Shown here in pieces: positions 46,920 to 59,458 of a stretch of 64,000 nt of DNA. Position 1 is the stretch's first letter. Each line of letters starts with the position of its first letter. The position numbers and the translations under genes were made by a program. This DNA is from Endomychus coccineus (lineage: Eukaryota; Arthropoda; Insecta; Coleoptera; Endomychidae), in contig OY294068.1 of the NCBI GenBank assembly GCA_958510875.1, forward strand, positions 36,808,297-36,872,296, read 5' to 3'. The notes below the pieces were generated by a model. It was not told the DNA's origin and made no database searches. It saw only the letters and a list, made by a program, of their open reading frames with translations.

Positions 46920-48950
46920 ATAATTAGTGATGAGTTATAATATTGAGACAGTTCTCATATAATGAGAATAATGTAGTTCTATTACAGTTTATAAGAAGCT
47001 CATACAAAGTAACCATAATTGATCACAAGTGTAACGTTGTAATTATTGAAATAATTAGACATGTATCGCATTTTCTACTCATGTGTGTGTGATTTCAACC
47101 CTCTGCCTCCTTCGCATAAGTTCCCTACGAAAATTCTGCCATGTAATCAGCAACGAACCTTTTCCCCGCTCGACATGGTGATGCTGCCAGGATCGTCATG
47201 TGATACATGTCCATGTTACGGGCTGGAATTGAATCGACATGTGATATATGTGATAGCTAGGTTTTTTGAGTAGGGAATTGGTGTCACATTGGAAGAGAGA
47301 ACTATACTCCAACAGTAATCACAGATGTTGGGTAAGACTAAGATTCATATTCAACTACATAGTAAACATTCAATAACTTAATTAATGACTGACTATTATT
47401 TATTAACTAACTATTGATGACTGTCTTCATTATATGATGTTATAATCGCAAATACCTATTCTCAAGGAGAGGTTATTCTAATAACAGTTCATCTTTCAAT
47501 TCGAAGCAAGGGTTGACCTACGTGCCGACATTGACTTCTATATCATACACACGGTCGGAACCTTGTCGACTTATCATTGTTTTGCGATAGTATAACAATA
47601 TGCGATGTGATATGTTATATGTTTATGTTTGATAAAGATTATTATGACATAAGAATATTGAATATTATGATATTATTTTTTCACAATGTTCTAGAGAGGT
47701 TAAGGAAATCGTAAGTATGACATCACATGTCGCAAAATGCTCTCTACTAAACACAATCTAAGAGCTTCAGCATAATTGGGAGCTGAACTGCAAAGATGTG
47801 AACAATACTCTGGGACAGGTCGAATCTGGGCTTTGTCGAACATGAGGAACTGCCGGAGTGTAAAGTAACTATTGACTTGGAATAGTGGAGCAAAGATCAT
47901 GCCATCAGAGGGTGGTGTTTGTCGTGATACCGATCATGGTTCATACGAACCTTTTATCATCATGACGGATTGTGAAATCAGACTCCTTGGAGGAAATCTA
48001 ATTCAGTTTTGGTTGAATTTAACTCTTCCAGATTATAGAATATAGAATTCCCAGATTGTCAGATCTTTAATCATTACATAGACCTGCCTCTGTCTTCCAA
48101 CTCTGAATTCATTAGATGATGTATCAGCTCTAGAGAAGGAATCTGTATGAAGTGAACTACCGTATGCAAAGCTATAGAGGGGACAGGAGGTCACGTCAAA
48201 CAGATCGTTGATACTAGTTGTAAATCAAACTATCGCTATGTGGATGGCACCCTGTGATTATGTTATACGTGATAAGATATAATTATGGCAGTGAATATGC
48301 CAACACTAGATTTTAATATTGTTGAGAATACTATTTATTTAAAATCCAATAACATAAATCTCAATATTAGAAATTAGCTGTCCAAAAGGGCGCTTACGCA
48401 TGAAATATGATATTCATTTATCAACCGCGTTTGGAAGTCATGTAAATTTAAGGAAATAACATTGAACCTTATAGAGTGTTGTACATGCAGTTACTTTTTC
48501 ACTCGGTAATTTAGTGAATTACCGCTTCCGGTTACTGATTTCAGATAGTGTTATTGATGACGCCATTATCATCTGTTATTTATTATGCAACGTGAACACA
48601 ATTTACGATAAGTCTGTGCTGGCAGGATTGGCTGAACTACCTACAAGTACAAATTACTCGCCAGTATTACTCATTTTCTATAACCATCTGATTTCCATGA
48701 GTGAAACGGATGCGCATCACAGCAAAAACTGAGTAGTAATGCACTAGAGATAGAGATAGAGGCTACTCGAAAATTGGAATAAGAACGAGAAGAAATTCAT
48801 GAATTAATAGGTGGAAGATATGGTATATTCAGCATGTTGTGGTACTTTATTATAAGACTTTGCTTCTTTCCGGAATCTTCTCAAAAAATCAGACTCTAAT
48901 GCGGATACCGTGACTACGCTTGTCGAAGCCAAAATAATAATACCAACACC
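46920..48950. other. No recognisable gene
   Basis: About 2 kb without recognised frames or repeats; a 72-codon frame at 48514-48732 and a 70-codon frame at 47061-47273 are not recognised. Confidence 0.45.
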
Positions 48951-48955
48951 AAAGC

Positions 48956-49176
48956 TGAATATCTAGGTCTCGTCTTTGTACTTGCAATACTTTGCGTAGT
49001 ATCCCGTTGGAAGAGGGGAGCCAAGGATATCACATCTTCTGTGGAGCGTCCTAGAGATAGTACATTTGATGCAGATGATGAAGTTTATACTGCAAGAGGA
49101 AGATGTGAGAGCACTCAATGCGACATCATCCAAGAAGGTCATAATATCACAGGGAAATGGTGTCAATCGACCGTAC
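48956..49176 (+). pseudogene. LINE reverse transcriptase, left part (interrupted by nested element)
   Basis: Reading gives HLLWSVLEI (from the QGGVLSPLLWSVL motif), then FDADDEVYTARGRCESTQCD, where DADD stands for the catalytic YADD, then IIQEGHNITGKWCQS. The sentence continues after the inserted element at 50291 with GLGIDPSRTTVV. The split is in the RT between the YADD motif and the GLxxNPxKT motif. Confidence 0.8.
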
Positions 49177-50299
49177 GCATTTAGACATTCCACTATAGCA
49201 TTCGGTACCCGTCTTCAATCTGATTGGTTCATTTGAATATGTTGTCGAATTCCATAGCGGAGAGTGGGTTGTTATTTACTTTCAAACTGCGAACGGTGCC
49301 GAATCCTGAAGTGCAATGTTGAAGCGGTGCTGAAATACAGAGTTGAATGTTACACAATTTAAGCATGTACTATGCCGAATACTTTACTAGGTAATGCATA
49401 TTTTAACTCTTTTCTCAAAACTTGTCATTTTGTTTTTAAAATTTGCATAAATATCAAGTTAATTTGAAATTAACGTTTACTTTTTCTTACAATTGTGAGT
49501 GATTAAAACTCATGTAGGTACACATGGCTTTTATTTTTCATACTATAAAAACAAAAATGTAAGCATTGAATTTGGCAGAAGTTATGGGTGAATACAAGAA
49601 AAACATTTTTTTAATGGTTCATGCCATGACTCTTTGCATTCGGACGATTTTTAGCTACATTTTCCGCGGAAGTTGCACTTCCTTTTCTTGCAAGAAGTTT
49701 CCTTTGGCAGGTCAGCCACAAGGGAGTCTCCTACACCCTCTTGTCATCCCCATTTTTCTTCTACTTGATGATGTTGGTTGAACTTTAATATTCAAATTTG
49801 TTTTGTGCCTTAGTGCTAAGGAACTTCCAGCAGTACATAAGAATTTTTCCCAAGAAGTTTTGTGTTCTATACATTTTAATCTCTGTAAAACTGACCTTTC
49901 AGTAAACTGTGAAGTACCAAAATTAATACGGTGTTGTTTCATATATGAAAAGTTCATTGTAAACCTTCATATTCTTTCGAAATTTCTAGAGGATCATCAC
50001 CTAAATTCAAAGCATTTGACGTAATATTCGTTGAGTCGAGGGTCAAAGTAGATTTTTCTACGTTTTCTCGGTACTTCCAGGTTTCACCAATGGCATATAA
50101 AAAGACATCGCTGCATTTCAGCACCGCTTAAACATTACACTTCAGAATTCAGCACCGTAAGCAGCTAGAAACTGAATAACAATCCACTCTCGATTCAGGC
50201 ACCGTCGAAACAATCCGATATGGGATTCGGCAGCATATTTAAACGAACCAATGAGGTTGTAAGACGGGTGCTGAATGCTATAGTGGAAAGTCTAAATGC
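49177..50299. mobile_element. Nested 1.1-kb TIR transposon (MULE-like) inside a LINE
   Basis: TIRs 49177-49338 and 50113-50299 are inverted complements (GCATTTAGACWTTCCACTAT end; shared CATTCRGYACCCGTCTT, GGTGCYGAATYCTGAAGTG and AAGCGGTGCTGAAAT). Flanks carry an imperfect 9-bp duplication, CGACCGTAC on the left and CGACTGGAC on the right; the right version fits the LINE reading frame. A 9-bp duplication with TIRs over 150 bp suits Mutator-like elements. The interior (about 775 bp) has short frames in both directions (for example 49566-49781, 49712-49957) but no recognised transposase, so it is probably non-autonomous. Confidence 0.8.
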
Positions 50300-51135
50300 C
50301 GACTGGACTAGGAATCGACCCTAGTAGAACAACAGTAGTAGCGCTTTCTCCACGAGAATGAAGATGGAACACATGAAGCAAATCGAGCTGAACGAAACCA
50401 CCATCGTGCTGGAATATGAGGCTGAATATCAAGGCATTACACTAGACAAGAATCTCACCTTCAGCTACAACCTCAAGAATGTTAATGGGAAGGCAACACA
50501 AGCTTCAATGGTATGCAAAAGGATAGCATCAAAGCATTGAGTTGTTCATCTGAAAAACTCTGACAACATGATGGTGAGATATGTCCTCACCTAAGGGGCG
50601 ATTTTATATAGCAACAAGATCAAGCAAATTACCAAACAAAGGGAATTAGGACTAAGCCTCCCACATACAGCCTTACGTAGGACAGCAAAAAAATACTATG
50701 CTTAATATAAGCATATAAGAATCTGAGGGAGCAATTAAACTTCGGTGAGACAACGTTATCTCCCTGAAGGTGAAATACCAATACTCGTCCATTCACAGAA
50801 CTTCCCAACCCACCTTTGGAATGAAGCAGAGTGAAGACAGGGCAAAGTTCATCCTTTCAGGAAACATGCAGTCTGTTGGAATATCGATGAATCAAGAACT
50901 GCAGAAAGTACGGGGGCCGAACTCTTTAGACTGAAAACCAAATATGAATGAACAAAGCCATCGTGTCCGATATTCAAGCAGCTTCAAAAGCGATGAGCTA
51001 AAACACCATTGGCTCAAAATTGATTCTCGACTGCGATACTGAGCTTACCATCTTAGGAGTACAGATCAGAATCCCCCTTCACCAAGTCACAGGACATACA
51101 GGAATCGAGGAAAATGAAAAGTTGGATGCCCCACC
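50291..51135 (+). pseudogene. LINE RT C-terminus and RNase H, right part
   Basis: From 50302: GLGIDPSRTTVVA, then (50358-50540, open) KQIELNETTIVLEYEAEYQG and ITLDKNLTFSYNLKNVNGKA, the LGxTLDxxLTF block of I/R1/LOA-like LINEs. Later degenerate frames give NKIKQITKQRELG and, at about 51080-51130, LHQVTGHTGIEENEKLDA, the HxGxxGNExAD motif of the LINE-encoded RNase H. Together with 48956-49176 it forms one element disrupted by the nested insertion. Presence of RNase H points to the I superfamily; stops in all parts mean it is dead. Confidence 0.8.
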
Positions 51136-52500
51136 AAGCATAGGAGTGGAACGCCGCTTGTATGACCAGCTCATAACAATTTGAAAATTTGCTGATAGCT
51201 TTGAAAAACTTAGAATAGGATTTGTATAGTTTTGTTGTGAAATAAGATGCTATCTTGCAAGTGGTACTTTCGGCATCCATGCATTCATGAAAAGGGATTC
51301 ATAGTACATTTTGTGTCAGTGCTTCTCTGGTTGTACCTACGTACCATATAGATAAATTCAAAATCTATAGGCCATGGGCTATGATTATTGAATCATCATT
51401 GAATCATCGAATGAATTTGAACTTGAAACATTGAAATAATACTAGGATATTGTGGTAGGAGCTATCATAGTGTCAGTTCAAATTCAATTCTATGTATTGA
51501 TATGGTTATCCAAACTTTCTTCGTCTTCTGCTCTTCAATGCTATAGCTCAGAATTCATGTCGAAACTGATCTAGATGAAATCAAAATAATCCAGAATTTT
51601 TAGAGGGCATCAAATACCAATATCCCAATGCTTTTCGAGTATCATTTTGGCAATCGTTCAATTTCTTACAAGACAAGATCATGCTAGAAAATCTTTCCAT
51701 ATTCCATAACGATCAAATAGCATAATTATTTTGAGATGTCAACCAAAGGAGACAGTGGATGAATTATATTGAATTGATTTAATTTGAAAGAAAAAAGATG
51801 TCAGAATGGTTAATGTCATCTTGTCTTATCAGCTCATATGCGAAATACAGAATGAACCAGGGGAAAGTCGGCACAATACGATTCCTTACTACATCTGTGA
51901 ATGATACTCACATGTATCCAGACAAGGACATGAATAATTTCTGCTGCTTGTTGTTAGTATTAACTTTGGAAAACAATTATCGATTATCGAAGCGATATTT
52001 CCGGAGTTCATTGACAACTCTCTGTAGCTGTTCCCCTTTCCTCAACCAATAAGATAAACCTAAGTCAAATCTATGATATCATAATTACAATTTCACTCAG
52101 AACCTAGATATTCGACACATACTATAAAATGAAGAAGATGTCACTGTGTGGTGGAGCAATTATCAATATTACTTGCTCTGAGTGTGAGTTTATAATTCAT
52201 CTACTATCGCACTATCATCAACATGTTCGTAATAAATCCAGTAGTAGCAAAAGCTGAAACACTAGAATCAAATATCTATCAGCACATACGTAAAGCATCC
52301 CCTTATTGAGAACGGAAGATCGTAAACTACATTTGATTGGTGATTTCGATCCACATTCAAGCTTTCTACCTTTCCACAAGATCTATTAATAGAAGTCAAA
52401 TTAATCATATGATAATCCTCTCTCCGTTCTTAGTTCATCTGTATAGTTCCTACATTTAATATTTTCGTCAAATGTGTCCATATCTGATACGGCTATTCAG
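51136..52500. other. No recognisable gene
   Basis: Nothing recognised; 84-codon frame at 51798-52052 without motif. Confidence 0.45.
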
Positions 52501-52502
52501 CA

Positions 52503-52505
52503 CCG

Positions 52506-52537
<32 letters not shown>

Positions 52538-52538
52538 T
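52503..52538. repeat. (CT)n microsatellite
   Basis: About 16 CT dinucleotides with one TT interruption. Confidence 0.95.
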
Positions 52539-54540
52539 AGTAGTCATCGACAACAGTGACTCGGAACCTTCGAAACAGATGTGAGGTTTCAACTTTCAAG
52601 ATGAGTTGCTTGCACTCTGTACTGGTTGCGAATTAGAGTTCAGCAATAACCAAATGGGGAATGATGGCCACTACAACTGAGGAATATTCATGTTATTTAC
52701 CAAAATTTGCTTTCGGACACGCTAGAATTTGTTGCATGTCTTGCAAGTCATCTTTGTCATACTTGTCTTTCAATTCTTCTTTCTCTGTATTGGTTAGTAT
52801 TGTTCAGATATTTCATACAAAAGTCCCACTGATCCGCTTGCGGCTTGTGACAATAAATCTGTAGAGATGTTTTTAGCGGCCTCATCTAGAATATCGTTTT
52901 GTTTCCAATATTCTATGTAGAATTGTAGAAGAGTATACATCTTATAAGTAATGAATGAATCTCGTAATTACCTTCCATTGATACACTACCTGCTATAGTG
53001 GCTCTCATATTGCACAAGTGAAGAACAATGTAATAGAAGAAAATTACGAACTGCTGCTATCCTATGTTCTCCTTTAGGACATAGTCCAAATGTCATCATC
53101 GATTTTCAGAAAGCATATAAGTGATAATGTAATAATTGAGTAAGAACATGAAGAGCTATTTATATATGTATTAGGACATGAGCTCATTGCGGCATTTCGG
53201 ACAAATCCCAGACCGACGAATTATTGAAACAGAGCATGAACTTGGAATTAGTATAACTCACTTGACGTGGCCACAACATTTGTATACATTCATATATTTT
53301 ATTCCCGATGATATATAGATAATATCTCGAATGAAATGGGTTGTTCACCAGTAATGTCTTAGTAACGAGTGGAACGATTTTCGCATAACTTATTGTCGCA
53401 TTGCAGTAGCTCATAACACGGCTGATGGTGCTTATGATACAATTGAATTCCTTTACTCAACGCTACTACTGACATTTTGGATTTCAACGGTACCGCAGAG
53501 ACCGAAAGGATGAAACAAGTTCGCGCAACCCCTTAGACGTGTTCAATCTACATTATCAACTTGAGGGTAACACAGTGCATCCTACATCGTAATAGTAACA
53601 GGTGTTGCTCGAAAACTTTCATCTGGAGTTAAAATAATTGATTCTGGCTTCAAATAGGCTGTATCATTATCACGTTAATGGTATAATTATTGTGAACAAT
53701 ACAGAAAATTATGATACTTACATTATTGTAAGCAATAAATGGTCATCTTTTTATATTATATATCGTCATTCCATTTTTTCTTTGAAGGTTCAAACTGTGA
53801 CTATTTTCCTATATTGCATTTCTATGGAAATCAACAATTATATCAACAAATCATATTGGAAGTGTCACAAAGATGGATTTACATTTAGAAAAAGAAACTA
53901 CTGTTACCCATGGTGGGGAAACAATGGTCAACTAATTGTTATAGAATGTTTACAGGAATAAAACAGGAATCCATTATGTAAATAGTTTCATTTCCTGAAT
54001 AATTAGATGAAATTTCAGTTTATATCATAGACAGTTAAATACTACTTTATAAGAGTAGTTGAGTGTGTGTAATATGGAGTACCTAAGATGTCTAGTGTTC
54101 TATCCTATATTGAAAGATGAATTAATTTGCGAATGGAACAGACTTAGCCCAATGGGGGTTTTTCGCGGAGGTTGATGCTCTCTCTCATTGAGTAAGCCAT
54201 ATTGCAACTAACACTAGCAAGCTCACAACTACAGTGAAGTGGAGCACAGTGTATACTCTTATTTATCTAGAGGAATAGTGATCTATGTACCACATCTTGC
54301 CGCTGACCACTCTACCCCGAATGTAAATGACACGGTTTTGAATAAAATTATTGGATAATTTACTTTCAATTAGGAGCGCAGTTGCGCAACTCTTGAAGGA
54401 AACTGAACCATCAATGTTTTAAATAAAAGACAAACAAATATTGGTAATAGTTGACACACAGAAGATTCACCACGTTGATTCAAATTATGAATGGGTGTTT
54501 CAAATCTGATTTTGTAGTAAGTCGGATCGAAATTTTTTTT
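52539..54540. other. No recognisable gene; one unexplained 107-codon frame
   Basis: The frame 53638-53961 (plus) encodes a Tyr/Asn-rich polypeptide with SYWKCHKDGFTFRKRNYCYP near its end. The YWxCxxxxFxxRKR pattern looks like a zinc-binding or DNA-binding fragment but I cannot assign it. Nothing else recognised. Confidence 0.35.
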
Positions 54541-55945
54541 TACTGAGCGACTCTTCAGTCTCTCACAATTCACCCCTTTATGATAAATGAACCATATTTT
54601 GAACCCCATTTTGAGATTTTTAATTTATCAAAAATTGAATTTTTTTCATTTTGCACTTCATCATCTCTTTATGCATGATAAATGTTGACAGTAGCGATCC
54701 AGAGTAGCAAGAAATAGGAAAATTTGTGGAAAGCTGGAAAACCGGACAAGAAACTCTTCCCATGTCTTTTCTTGGTCGCTGATCCCGTATTTGATAATTA
54801 AAAAGTTGTAAATATCATTTCCCAGAAAAAAGCGGATAATATTAAAATGAATTCTCCTTCTGTTTTGATGAGATTTTTTGAAAGCCGTATTGAATTACAT
54901 TTATGTTTTCGATCTCCATGCTGAATTACAAAAATTAAAAGTGATGCCAAAGGTTATTTTGGCTCGCTGATTACGAATTTGCTAATTACAGTGTTAAAAA
55001 TATCATTTTCCGGAATTATTGGAATTTGTTGAGTGTCTTGTTGATTATGTTTTTGATGTTCTATGTTAAAATATGCAAAACTTGAAAGTGATGCCAAAAA
55101 ATAATTATTGAAAAATTCCGGTAAAATCAAAGAAACTTACGACTTAAAACACCCTAACGTCATCGAAATTACCATGTGATGAGTCACCATAGGGGTTTTT
55201 TGACGTTTGAAAATAACATAAGGAATATGTTAAAAATGAAGGAAAATTTAAAGATACAAGCATTTTCTTCAAGCTTAAACAAGTTTGCAACTGCTTCTGT
55301 GTCCTTTTTTAGAAGATTCGTACTGATAATAAGATGTTTTATGAAATAAATTCTATAAGTAATTTTAAATATACAGTTTTAGTTATTTTTTTGCCATTAC
55401 TTTTATTTTTTGTATAATTTAACATCGACACACAAAATATTGCATTAAGAAGAAGAAGATTTCATAATGAAATGTCCCACGTTTTTCCGGAAAATGATAG
55501 TTTTGATATTTTTAATTATCAAATTCATAATCAGCGATCAGAAAAAAAAACACGTAGTGACCTATCAAACGATAATTTCGAAGACATGGAAAGATTTTCT
55601 CTACCGATTTTCCACAGTTTCCCGCAAATTTAACTGGTTTTTTGTTACTCTGGATCGAAATACGCGACTGTCAATTTCTTTTTGTATGAAACAATAAACA
55701 CGTGAAAAATTAGTAAATTTGTATGAAAAATACCAACTTTTTCCGATTCTCCGGCCATAGAATATATTTTCCGGGAAAAAGCCCTCGGATTTGTATTCAG
55801 CGACTCCAAAAAAAACCTAGAACCAATTTTGGGAGCATAATTTCCATTTTTTGATAAATTGAAGATTATTTCCAAAAGGGGGTTGATAATAGGGTTAATT
55901 TAGTGCATAGGGGTAGATTGGAGGATATCAAAGAGTCGCTCAGTA
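54541..55945. mobile_element. Non-coding inverted-repeat element, about 1.4 kb
   Basis: Ends TACTGAGCGACTCT and its complement; if TA is the target duplication the element is CTGAGCGACTC...GAGTCGCTCAG. Arms are diverged but collinear: left 54541-54835, right 55484-55945 (the right arm is longer). Shared inner blocks include CGATCCAGAGTARCAA, CTTTCCATGTCTT-like and TTTGATAATTAAAA. Inside, TCGCTGAT...ATATCATTTTCCGG is repeated directly near 54959, so the element is internally duplicated. No transposase frame; a MITE-like or foldback element. Confidence 0.7.
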
Positions 55946-56950
55946 GTCACAAATGACCTTCGTGGTCCATAGAACATGATGCAAAAATAATTTTTCCGAT
56001 TCGACTTACTGCAAAAAACTTAGGATATTCTTCCAGCTTACAGACTAGAATATAGGAACTACATACATATGTTCGTACTGACCGATAACAGTTGAAAGTA
56101 TCAGATGTTGAAAAATAATTACACCGTGAGCAACAAAATTGTGGTGGACAAAACAGATACAAACTCTTCATATGATGTGCATAATAATTTACTCCGTGCT
56201 GGCAATCTCCAGCATCCTTCATAGTTGAATATTGCTCATACTTCAAGAACACAAAAACTCAATGAATATTCATGAACCAATACTGAATGTTTCATCTCTT
56301 ATTTGCCAAACGGTAAACTTTCAATTAGGTTGAGCTGTCAAAGAATGGAACAAATGCGTTCGACTACAGAAACAATCCAACGAGTCACCTTAGGGATTTT
56401 AATAACCGACAAGAAGTCGACATCAAAATGAAGAATGAGTGAACTTTTGCTTTCCGCACTATTCATATATTCCATGTTCCTATGGAACACACAAATATTG
56501 ATATACGTGTTACTTCAGAACAAGCTTTATTGATCTCAGGATATTATTTATCAACACCATAATAAGAGAAAAAATCAGGCTCACGAATTCAAAACATTAT
56601 TTCAGACTCCTTCGCAAACAGGTTAGGTACTGCTTAAGTTTCACAAAGAAATAATAACAATAATAGTTCATGATCCAAAGTATATAGTACTTATGGTGAA
56701 TATTCGTGTGAAAAATACAACACCTAATAAAACTAACAAAGGATAGAATACCCATTTAGATTTTATATCTGAAAATGTGTATTAGGATGTAAAAATGTAA
56801 TTTTCCATATCAATTTAATAGAAATAAGATGTGTTTGATTTAAATAACATTTTATGAAAGTGCCTATCTCTAACATGTAACACAGATATACATCCAATCG
56901 TAATAATTGAAGATTCATGTATAAATCGGGACATAGGTCATGGTAACACA
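55946..56950. other. No recognisable gene
   Basis: AT-rich; unrecognised 101-codon minus frame at 55947-56252. Confidence 0.4.
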
Positions 56951-56954
56951 TAAG

Positions 56955-57060
56955 CTTGGGTATGTTTCGGTCTCACGACCATCATCAGAAGACGAATCAA
57001 TGTCTAAAACGGAATTTCTTGCAAACTAATTGTATCAAGCACAAAGCTTCATCGCATTAA
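56955..57060 (-). mobile_element. PLE-type terminal fragment with intact hammerhead-like core (family 5, copy 2)
   Basis: Minus strand: CTGATGA at 56988-56982, T, hairpin GGTC-GTGA-GACC, GAAAC at 56968-56964, then ACATA...TATGT, able to close as a 5-bp stem III sharing the last A of GAAA. The nucleotide after this stem is G, which a hammerhead does not cleave, and no stem I is visible. The flank to 57060 matches 39700-39785. Confidence 0.5.
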
Positions 57061-57339
57061 TCTCAATTAAAAATGCCTATGTCGTCGAAATGAACAGAAA
57101 CACGAATAATCAAAATTTTGACACATCAATGTTTCAAGTATATGAATATGTATCAAGAAGCCATTGCATAGCCATATACTTCTAATATTCGAAGTAATCG
57201 GATGCAATATTTGACTAAGACTGAAACTATAATGCGCTCAAGTATCCACTTCCGAACCAGATGTTGGAGAATCATGAGGTAGTAGGAAAAGGTATAAGAA
57301 ATGTTGCTATTTCAGCATTCTACCTGAAATATACCTTTA

Positions 57340-57778
57340 ACATTATAAATACGCATGCAGGAATTAATTGCGAGGTTCTTAACATCAAATACGACGCTGG
57401 CCATTTGTGATTTCTTCAATATAATTGATATAGCAGCATCGAATGCGTTTTTGCTATATACATGTGAGAATGAAGACTACCAAACTGGGCGAACGCACAA
57501 ACATAGGTTTTCCTCAAAAACCTTTGCAAAGAATGGGTACCACTTTTCAGGAATCGACGGCTCAAAAATACTAGATATAGCCATGATAGAAAAATATGTA
57601 TTGATCTCTTCATTGAGAAAAGAATCTTCCTCAAGACGACGATAATGACGGAACTGTAAAAAAGAAACGATGCTTTATTTCTCCTTGCAAATTATCAAGA
57701 AATAATATGCAGAATTAAAAAAAAAGTTTATAAAGAACACAGTCAAGCAATTTGTAATAACTGTTTACTAATTCAAGT
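57340..57778 (+). pseudogene. piggyBac-type transposase C-terminus, fragment
   Basis: The open frame 57355-57645 contains AICDFFNIIDIAASNAFLLY, the conserved WPxxxFFxxxDxxxxNAxxLY segment that follows the catalytic domain of piggyBac transposases. After a stop another frame (57655-57775) reads KKKRCFISPCKLSRNN and KKKVYKEHSQAICNNCL, the C-terminal Cys/His-rich finger with some Cys lost. The catalytic Asp residues and both ends (TTAA) are missing or unrecognised. A decayed 3' piece. Confidence 0.75.
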
Positions 57779-57921
57779 GTTAAAAAGCAATAAATCTTCA
57801 CTGAAGCTCATGTTTTCGTATTACCCCATCATATGCAAGAGTGTAAGATTTTTGTAATATGCATCTCAGGGTTAACGAGTGATTATTCATCTCTATGGCT
57901 TATAGAAATTCCTCACGACGA

Positions 57922-59458
57922 CTAGTGGAGTAAATCTAGCAAATGGTTGGCGAAAATTTTACGATGCTTAGCGACCCGGTGAAAAATGTTTGTTAGGGTA
58001 CCAATAACAACCCCCTGAAATTTCTATTTCTCAAAGTGGGTGCAACCCCTTTTTTTTGGCCAAAAAGGGGTTTTTTGAAGGGTTGTTTAGCAAAAAAAAA
58101 TTAATATCTCTGATTGTATTGAAAATTAATAAACCATAGTAGAATCCTTCTATTGTCAATGTCCAAGGAACTTCCAGTCCAAATTTCAAGTTGATCTGAC
58201 CACCCCCTCCCCGTAATAAATATATATGTATACTCATATATGCAAGGAATCTTGCGTAACGGCTAACTCGTTCATTTTTGAACCAATTTGGCTGAATTGG
58301 ACTGAAGATAAGCGTTATGGTTTCAAAACCACTCTTCAAATTTCAAGTGAAAACATTGAATAGTTTTCCAGAAATTCAACTTTAAGTCAATTTTTCAAAT
58401 ATTTTCCAAATTAAGATATCTCATGTCATTTACATCGGATCGGGATCTGCTTTACGAATAAAAGTAGGTATTCGCATATAGTTTTATGTCATGGAACTCA
58501 TTTTTTAATTTTTTTTTTCTGGCCTATTTTGCCAATTTTGGTTAATTTGAGATAAATCGAATTCGTGAACCTCATTACGTTCACGTGAGGAGAGCGTAGT
58601 TGGCTAGTTAGAAAGTGGAAACTGGTTTTACCTGATACGGCTTTATGACGACTTTTCGCGTGCCGGTTCCGCTCCATGTAGTTAGATTAGGTATCGGAGC
58701 GTGCCCGACGGCACTTCTTTTTCAATGAATGTTCATTAAATAGGAAACTTTAATTAAAATAGAAACAGGTACTCTCAGGTTTCAGCTACTCGCGTCTAAC
58801 GTGCGACGTACCAAAGGGAATTTTCTAGCTAGTAAAATATACACGAAGCTGGTGAAAGCTAGCGGCACACAAGCGAAATACTTTATTACAACTGCCGCTA
58901 CATTTTCCCGCAAAGCAGATCCAGATCGGATGTAAATGACATGAGATATCTTTATTTGAAAAAAACTAAAAAATTGACTTAAAGTTGAATTTCTGAAAAA
59001 CTGTTCAATATTTTCACTTGAAATTAGAAGAGTAGTTTTGAGAGCATACCAACTATCTTCAGTCCAAATTTCAGCCAAATCGGTTGAAAAATGACCGAGT
59101 TAGCCATTACGCAAGATTCCTTGCATATATGAGTATAGTTATATCTATTACGGGGAGGGGGATTGTCGGATCAACATGAAATTTGGACTGAAAGTTCCTT
59201 GGATATTGACAATGAAAGGGTTCTACTTTGGTTTCTAAACTTCCAATACAACCTGAGATATTATTTTTTTTTTCTAAACTACCCTTAAAAATGTCAAAAA
59301 ATCCCTTTTTGGCAAAAAAAAGGGTTGCACCCACTTTGGGAAATAGACATTTCAGGGGGTTGTTATTAGCACCCTAACAAACACTTTCCACTGGGTCGCT
59401 AAGCATCGTAAAATTTTCGCCAACCTTGCCTTTTTTCTCGCCAGATTTACTCCACTAG
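57922..59458. mobile_element. Large inverted-repeat (foldback-like) element, non-coding
   Basis: Arms 57922-58465 and 58908-59458 are inverted complements over about 550 bp (CTAGTGGAGTAAATCT at the outer ends; GGTTGGCGAAAATTTTACGA; GGGTTGTTATT; TGCAAGGAATCTTGCGTAA; ATGACATGAGATATC). A 440-bp spacer (58466-58907) is unique and richer in G+C. The arms differ by small indels, including 10 bp near the outer end. No transposase; no clear target duplication. Confidence 0.85.
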
